A stretch of 64,000 nt of DNA from Luoshenia tenuis. Its GTDB lineage: Bacteria; Bacillota; Clostridia; Christensenellales; GCA-900066905. The notes under the pieces were generated by a model that ran no database searches, had not been told where the DNA came from, and saw only the letters and a program-made list of their open reading frames with translations. The stretch covers positions 558,001 to 622,000 of the forward strand of contig NZ_JACRSO010000001.1 of NCBI RefSeq assembly GCF_014384745.1, written 5' to 3'. Both the position numbers and the translations under genes were made by a program. Positions within the stretch are counted from its first letter, which is position 1. Each line of letters starts with the position of its first letter. Shown one piece after another: positions 59,581 through 64,000 of the stretch.

Positions 59581-60291
59581 TCAGCTGCGCTCTACAATGC
59601 GCCCGTCACAGCTGATGGTCACCACCTGCCAGGGGATGAGCTTGCCGCTTTCCTGCAGCGCGCGCTTGGCCGCCAGCTCGATCCCGCCGCAGCAGGGCAC
59701 CTCCATGCGCACCACCGTTACGCTTTTAATATCGTTGTGCCGCAAAATCTCGGTCAGCTTTTCGGCATAGTCCACGCTGTCCAGCTTAGGGCAGCCGATC
59801 AGCGTCACCCGCCCGGCGATGAAATCCTCGTGGAAGTTGCCGTAAGCATACGCCGTACAATCGGCCGCGATCAACAGCTTCGCATCCTTAAAATAGGGCG
59901 CATTTACCGGAGCCAGTTTGATCTGCACCGGCCACTGGCCAAGGCGGCTGGCCGCGTGCGCGCGGGCGGCTGGCTCTGTCTGAATCGCGGCATCGGGCTT
60001 AAGGGCGCGGCTTTGCGTACCCGGGCAGCCGCAGGGCAGCGGCTCTGCCTGGCGCCCGGCCTGGGCCGCCTGTACCGCCGCCGCATCATAGGCGGCAGCC
60101 TCCCGTTCTACAAAGGTGATCGCTCCGGTCGGACAGGCGGGCAGGCAATCCCCCAGCCCGTCGCAGTAATCGTCCCGCATCAACTGCGCCTTTCCATCCA
60201 CCATGGCGATGGCGCCCTCGTGGCAGGCCGCCGCGCACGCGCCGCAGCCGTTGCATTTATCCTGATCGATCTCGATAATTTTACGGATCAT
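59581..60291 (-). CDS. Two-cluster ferredoxin-domain iron-sulfur protein
   Basis: A 236-residue protein. Residues about 10-60 form a ferredoxin fold with CNGCGACAAAC and a second motif CDGLGDCLPAC, in which the second ligand of the usual CxxCxxC is replaced by Leu, so that cluster may be altered. The rest, about 110-236, has further cysteines (LLIAADCTAYAYGNFH, GRVTLIGCPKLDS, VPCCGG) of a type found in ferredoxin proteins beside Crp/Fnr regulators. It probably moves electrons in a redox or nitrosative stress response. It is divergent from the Crp/Fnr gene with a dyad in between. Confidence 0.85.
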   Translation of the reverse strand: MIRKIIEIDQDKCNGCGACAAACHEGAIAMVDGKAQLMRDDYCDGLGDCLPACPTGAITFVEREAAAYDAAAVQAAQAGRQAEPLPCGCPGTQSRALKPDAAIQTEPAARAHAASRLGQWPVQIKLAPVNAPYFKDAKLLIAADCTAYAYGNFHEDFIAGRVTLIGCPKLDSVDYAEKLTEILRHNDIKSVTVVRMEVPCCGGIELAAKRALQESGKLIPWQVVTISCDGRIVERS

Positions 60292-60325
60292 TTTAAAATC
60301 CTCCCCACAAAAGTTTTTAATTCCC

Positions 60326-60354
60326 TTTACCTCCTGGTTCGATTTGATTATACT
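60326..60354 (+). promoter_or_regulatory. Promoter of the Crp/Fnr-type regulator gene
   Basis: TTTACC, 17 bases, TATACT. The dyad at 60374-60389 lies just downstream of the expected start point. Confidence 0.5.
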
Positions 60355-60373
60355 AAGGACAGACCAAACATTC

Positions 60374-60389
60374 TGTTGTTTTTACAACA
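60374..60389 (+). promoter_or_regulatory. Fnr-like dyad between the ferredoxin and Crp/Fnr genes
   Basis: TGTTGT-tttt-ACAACA, a perfect 16-base palindrome of Crp/Fnr-site proportions. Downstream of the promoter it would allow autorepression; on the other strand it sits upstream of the ferredoxin gene. Confidence 0.6.
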
Positions 60390-60403
60390 TTCAAGAGGAT
60401 TTT

Positions 60404-61087
60404 ATGCAGTCTTATGTAGAAGTTTTTTCCCATTCACCCCTTTTAAAAGGGATCGCTCCCGAGGCGTACGAAAAGCTGCTCGCCTGCCTGGAGGCGCATA
60501 CCAAGCATTTCCCGCGCGGCGGTTATATCCTGCGCGCGGGCGAGCCGCCCATTCAGGTCGGACTGATCCTGTCGGGCAGCGCGCATATCATGAAGGAGGA
60601 TTTTTGGGGAAATCGGGCGATATTGGCCGATGTACAACCGGGCGAACTATTTGGCGAGGCCTTTGCCTGTGCCGCCGCGCCCCTGCTCGAGGTCAGCGCG
60701 GTAGCCACGGAGAGCAGCGATGTCCTCTTTTTTAACCTGCAAAACCTGCTGTCGCCCTGCCCCAGCGCCTGCGGTTTTCACACCCGGCTGATCCGCAATC
60801 TGGTAGAGATACTCGCCCAAAAGAACGTCGGCCTCACCCAAAAGCTGGAGCATCTATCCCGGCGTTCTACCCGCGAAAAGCTGCTCAGCTTTCTTTCCGC
60901 ATGCGCCCTGCGCCAGGGGGGCGCCCGTTTTACCATCCCTTTTAACCGTCAGGAACTGGCCGATTATCTCTTTGTCGACCGCAGCGCCATGTCGGCGGAG
61001 CTCTCCAAACTTCGGAGCGAGGGATTGATCGCTTACCATAAAAATCAGTTTCAGCTGCTGCAGGCAAATACCGCAGGCAAGCGATAG
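60404..61087 (+). CDS. Crp/Fnr family transcriptional regulator
   Basis: A 227-residue regulator: an N-terminal cyclic-nucleotide-type beta-barrel (about 12-120) and a C-terminal winged helix with FTIPFNRQELADYLFVDRSAMSAELSKLRSEGLI. Cysteines occur in LLSPCPSACGFH, at the dimer helix, but not in the Fnr cluster pattern, so the sensed signal is uncertain. The ATG at 60404 follows AAGAGG; the frame opens earlier at 60344 within the promoter. The pairing with a ferredoxin gene recalls hydroxylamine-reductase (Hcp) and redox regulons. Confidence 0.88.
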   Translation: MQSYVEVFSHSPLLKGIAPEAYEKLLACLEAHTKHFPRGGYILRAGEPPIQVGLILSGSAHIMKEDFWGNRAILADVQPGELFGEAFACAAAPLLEVSAVATESSDVLFFNLQNLLSPCPSACGFHTRLIRNLVEILAQKNVGLTQKLEHLSRRSTREKLLSFLSACALRQGGARFTIPFNRQELADYLFVDRSAMSAELSKLRSEGLIAYHKNQFQLLQANTAGKR

Positions 61088-61093
61088 TAACCG

Positions 61094-62272
61094 CTAATCA
61101 TCTGCCTTGCGCGGTTCCTCTGTTCCACCCCCGTCAGCGGTCCGCGCTCGCCTATACTTTTGCTGCGCGAGAGCGAGCAGCTCGCGTTCACTCTCCACAT
61201 CGCCGGCATATGGATGCGACCGAGCGCTTTTATCAAACTCCGCCAGAAACCCCTGGGCTGCCGTCTCATCCCCTTTTGCCAGCAGCGCGTAGGCATAATC
61301 CGTTCTCAAGACGAAAAGATGGTGTTTCATAGCCTTGTCGTATTTTTCATCCCGCTGTCCCACTCGTTTTTCAAGCGTCTCCACGCGGTTAGGGCCGATC
61401 AGCTCGCAATAGATCCGGTCGTACAGCAATTGGTTGCGATGCAGATTCACCAGACCCGTATTCTCCTGCAGGAGGCGGTCGATCCGTTCGCTGGCCTCCC
61501 CAAAGGCATGACTATCCATCAATCGGTTGCAGGCAAATGCCTCAATTGTAGACGCCAGTGTGTTCGCCTTTCCTTTAGCAAGCTGGACAACAAACCATTC
61601 AGGCGGCATATCCTTGAGACGTACGCCCTCGGTCTGCAATTGATTTACCTTCAACTGCACCCATAAATACTGCAGCGCGCTTTTATCCCGGCTCAGCTCG
61701 CGGTATTCATACCCGTCGTTTGGAAGCTGTGCGGACATATAGGGAATGCCATTGAGCAGCGCGCTGACCCATCCCGCTAAGGATAGCACCAACAGGATAA
61801 CAGCGGCAATGGCCGGCAGCTCCAGTACGAAAAACAGCGCCAAGAAAGCCAGTGCCCAAACCAGGTCCGCTATCACGCCGCCCAGATAGTAAAGCTTGTA
61901 GGGCATCCGCCCATCCAGCATTTCCGGCGGCGCCATCAGGCACTGGCCGCCCGTACCCATTAACGATAACCGTTTTAGGCGGAGCTTTCCGCCTTGTTTG
62001 ACCCACATAAAATTCTGCACGCGAAATGAACAAAACCGATACCCTGTCAATTTACCAAAAATAAAATGCCCGGTCTCGTGAATGATGCTTTCCAAGAGGA
62101 TCGTACCAAAGAGGAGTGATGAAACCACTACCAAAAGCATCAGCTTTGGCCCGATCTCATCTTCCACCCCCCACCGCGTGCCCGCATATAAAAATGCCAA
62201 TAATAACGCGGCTGCTAAAACCAGAGATTGAAACTGCGCGTAGATCCCCCCGCCCGGCTTTTTCTTTTTCAT
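61094..62272 (-). CDS. M50/S2P-like membrane metalloprotease
   Basis: A 392-residue membrane protein. The first half has several transmembrane helices with the zinc motif HETGH (about 65-69) in ESIIHETGHFIFGKLTGYR, as in site-2 proteases and related M50 proteins. A later LPNDGYEYRELSR is in the position of the usual NxxPxxxxDG-type third-ligand segment, with an Asp. The C-terminal 200 residues are soluble and helical, resembling TPR-like repeats. No PDZ domain is seen. Role could be intramembrane cleavage of a regulator; the target is unknown. The ATG at 62272 follows GGGAGAG. Confidence 0.72.
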   Translation of the reverse strand: MKKKKPGGGIYAQFQSLVLAAALLLAFLYAGTRWGVEDEIGPKLMLLVVVSSLLFGTILLESIIHETGHFIFGKLTGYRFCSFRVQNFMWVKQGGKLRLKRLSLMGTGGQCLMAPPEMLDGRMPYKLYYLGGVIADLVWALAFLALFFVLELPAIAAVILLVLSLAGWVSALLNGIPYMSAQLPNDGYEYRELSRDKSALQYLWVQLKVNQLQTEGVRLKDMPPEWFVVQLAKGKANTLASTIEAFACNRLMDSHAFGEASERIDRLLQENTGLVNLHRNQLLYDRIYCELIGPNRVETLEKRVGQRDEKYDKAMKHHLFVLRTDYAYALLAKGDETAAQGFLAEFDKSARSHPYAGDVESERELLALAQQKYRRARTADGGGTEEPRKADD

Positions 62273-62374
62273 CTTATCTCTCCCACAGTCCGTATTGCGC
62301 CATAGGTCAAGTCCACCATAAAAATCATAACACACTTTCTGCCGCCTTATATAACCGCTTGCATTTATCGGAAT

Positions 62375-62405
62375 AAAAAAAGCGCCCCATTAAGGGGCGC
62401 CTGGC
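62375..62405 (-). terminator. Terminator after uppP
   Basis: GCGCCCC-ttaat-GGGGCGC on the minus strand with a run of seven T after it. Confidence 0.88.
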
Positions 62406-62422
62406 GCTTATATTCACAGCCG

Positions 62423-63247
62423 CTATTTGGCCAACAGGAAGTAGGCGATCACGATCACGCCCAGCACGATGCGGTACCAGCCAAAGGCCTTGAAATCGTG
62501 CTTTTTGATGTAGCCCATCAGGAACTTGATGGCCAATACCGAAACCAGGAAGGCTACCACCATACCGGTCAGCAGGATGCCGATCTCCATCCCCGTATAG
62601 CTGAAGCCGAATTTCAGCAGCTTGATGAAGCTGGCGCCGAACATCACCGGAATCGCCAGGAAGAAAGTGAATTCCGCCGCCACATAGCGGGATGTGCCGA
62701 TCAGCATCGCCCCTACGATAGTAGCGCCGGAGCGGGAAGTGCCCGGGATCAGCGCCAGTATCTGGAAAATGCCGATGACCAGCGCCGCCTGCCAGGTCAT
62801 TTGCTGGAAGTTGCGGATCAGCGGACGCCGGTTGCGGTTGCGGTTTTCGACCAGGATAAACGCCACGCCGTAGATGATCAGCGTGATCGCCACCGTAATG
62901 TAATTATAAAAAAGCTCGTGCAGCTGGTCGTCAAACAAAACGCCGATGATTCCCGCCGGAATGGTCGCGATCAGCACCTTGCCCCAAAGGGAGAAGGTAT
63001 CCCGCTTCTGCTTGGCCGATTTGCGGGGCGAAAAGGGGTTGAGCTTATGAAAATACAGACAGACCACAGCCAAAATCGCTCCCAGCTGGATGACGACCAG
63101 GAACATATCCATAAACTCCTGGCTGACGTTGAGCTTGATAAACTCATCTACCAGGATCATATGCCCGGTGCTGGAGATCGGCAGCCATTCCGTGATCCCC
63201 TCTACAATGCCTAAAAAGACCGCTTTTAAGATTTCTAAAAAATCCAT
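62423..63247 (-). CDS. uppP: Undecaprenyl-diphosphatase
   Basis: Membrane enzyme (BacA/UppP) that recycles the lipid carrier of wall synthesis by removing one phosphate from undecaprenyl diphosphate; overproduction gives bacitracin tolerance. The 274-residue product has the two active-site motifs [14 protein letters not shown] (17-29) and PGTSRSGAT near 170, and about eight helices. AGGAAAGGA precedes the ATG. It is a single gene, upstream of nothing recognisable in the 230-base gap to the hybrid kinase. Confidence 0.96.
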   Translation of the reverse strand: MDFLEILKAVFLGIVEGITEWLPISSTGHMILVDEFIKLNVSQEFMDMFLVVIQLGAILAVVCLYFHKLNPFSPRKSAKQKRDTFSLWGKVLIATIPAGIIGVLFDDQLHELFYNYITVAITLIIYGVAFILVENRNRNRRPLIRNFQQMTWQAALVIGIFQILALIPGTSRSGATIVGAMLIGTSRYVAAEFTFFLAIPVMFGASFIKLLKFGFSYTGMEIGILLTGMVVAFLVSVLAIKFLMGYIKKHDFKAFGWYRIVLGVIVIAYFLLAK

Positions 63248-63437
63248 CTTTTTATCCTTTCCTCTTGTGGTCGCATTCCCTAACCATCATACGCTATTTA
63301 TCCTTATTTTACTATAGATCAGGTTTGAAACAACGGTAAAATGAAAAATTTGCAAATTGGATAAAAGTTATTCCTGGCTAATACTTATCGCTAAAGCAGG
63401 TAATGTGCCTCATCTAGAGCCGGCCCCACGCAAAAAT

Positions 63438-63463
63438 AAAAGCGCATCTAACGATGCGCTTTT
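63438..63463 (-). terminator. Terminator after the hybrid histidine kinase gene
   Basis: AAAAGCGCATC-gtta-GATGCGCTTTT on the minus strand. Confidence 0.88.
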
Positions 63464-63478
63464 GCATAATCAGAAAAG

Positions 63479-64000
63479 TTAATTCAGCACCCTGACCAGC
63501 GTATCCCGCAATACGCCCATGTCGATGGGTTTGGCCACGTGCGCGGTCATCCCCGCGGCCAGGGAAGCCTGTACATCCTCTGCAAAGGCGTTGGCTGTCA
63601 TGGCGATGATCGGGATAGCGGCCGCATCCGGCCGGTCTAGCTCGCGGATGGCCCGGGTGGCCGCGTATCCATTCATCTCCGGCATCTGGATATCCATCAA
63701 GATCGCATCATAAACGCCGGGCTGCGCTTGGCTGAAGGCCCGCACCACTTTTACGCCGTCGGTCTGTACATCTGCTTTTGCCCCGCGCATCGCCAGCAGC
63801 TCGCACAATATCTCGGCGTTGATCGCATTATCTTCGGCGATCAGGAAATTTCTGCCCTGGAAGGCTTTCTGATCCTCCAGCTGCAAATTTATCTCATATT
63901 GCTTCTCTGCGTGACGCTTGCCGTCCGCATGCGCCCGCTCGCCCTCCAGTTCCACCCAAAAGGTGGTCCCGCCGCCGGGCTGGCTCTCCACCGTCACGGC
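63479..64000 (-). CDS. Hybrid sensor histidine kinase, C-terminal part with receiver domain (5' partial)
   Basis: The frame is open to the window edge. The first residues (TVESQPGGGTTFWVEL) are the end of a HATPase_c domain with its G2 box. After a short linker comes a receiver domain: the acidic pair in IAEDNAIN, the phosphorylation Asp in ILMDIQMPEMNGYAAT, the Thr/Ala in MTANAFAED and the Lys in AHVAKPID. This layout is typical of hybrid kinases that relay phosphate from His to an internal Asp. Sensor domains are outside the window, so the signal is unknown. Confidence 0.92.
   Translation of the reverse strand, partial: AVTVESQPGGGTTFWVELEGERAHADGKRHAEKQYEINLQLEDQKAFQGRNFLIAEDNAINAEILCELLAMRGAKADVQTDGVKVVRAFSQAQPGVYDAILMDIQMPEMNGYAATRAIRELDRPDAAAIPIIAMTANAFAEDVQASLAAGMTAHVAKPIDMGVLRDTLVRVLN

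Overview
The window is about 64 kb of GC-rich DNA (roughly 60% G+C by eye) from a spore-forming, anaerobic member of the Clostridia. Sporulation genes (spoIID and spoIIQ, with a sigma-F promoter), a class III anaerobic ribonucleotide reductase, formate-tetrahydrofolate ligase, the PFL/DUF711 plus ACT gene pair and VanW/VanG-type wall genes support this. The GC content and gene set would suit a gut lineage such as Christensenellales or Oscillospirales, but the sequence alone does not settle that. No rRNA, tRNA, CRISPR array, phage structural gene or complete insertion sequence was recognised.

Layout. 1-4.6 kb: 3' part of a FAD/Rieske oxidoreductase, then murA, spoIID and spoIIQ in the gene order known from Bacillus. 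4.6-9.8 kb: MATE exporter, Gfo/Idh/MocA dehydrogenase, glycerol-1-phosphate dehydrogenase overlapping a HAD phosphatase. 9.8-10.5 kb: a composite non-coding repeat, present again in inverted orientation at 30.2-30.7 kb. 10.5-24.5 kb: ABC exporter, MFS transporter, TfoX_C protein, rRNA methyltransferase, a minus-strand ACT-PFL-pepF-small acidic protein cluster, a YcaQ-like DNA glycosylase, MBL and VOC enzymes, a small membrane protein, a universal stress protein and a serine hydrolase. 25-30 kb: a likely operon of an NYN/OST-HTH RNA-associated protein, GlnRS, a Nudix hydrolase and GluRS. 30.8-36.3 kb: bioY-DUF1284 behind a BirA-type operator, guaB behind a strong promoter, a second MATE exporter, and an XRE regulator with an adjoining partner. 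36.4-39.0 kb: a lipoprotein with Cys-pair repeats, a phosphotransferase and a GNAT enzyme.

39.1-46.2 kb is the most unusual part. A minus-strand cell-wall cluster resembling vanG-type genes (D-Ala:D-Ser-type ligase, VanY/VanXY-type carboxypeptidase, NhaC antiporter, VanW) has the last 137 bp of vanW duplicated about 3.2 kb further on. The two copies are direct repeats and enclose an AT-richer segment with a membrane LuxR-type regulator (carrying a dead GGDEF-like domain), a lipoprotein and a four-helix membrane protein. This looks like an insertion that rebuilt the end of vanW. Two matching dyads lie between the regulator and the lipoprotein.

46.5-64 kb: LacI-type regulator converging on a D-galactonate operon (KDPGal aldolase and galactonate dehydratase), L,D-transpeptidase, a TIM-barrel epimerase, nrdD-nrdG behind tandem NrdR boxes, a DUF1836 regulator divergent from an SGNH hydrolase with related palindromes in the shared promoter, a pentapeptide-repeat protein, fhs, fba, a ferredoxin divergent from a Crp/Fnr regulator, an S2P-like membrane protease, uppP and the 3' end of a hybrid histidine kinase.

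Coding starts were moved to internal codons wherever a Shine-Dalgarno sequence and family length supported it; each case is explained in its entry.
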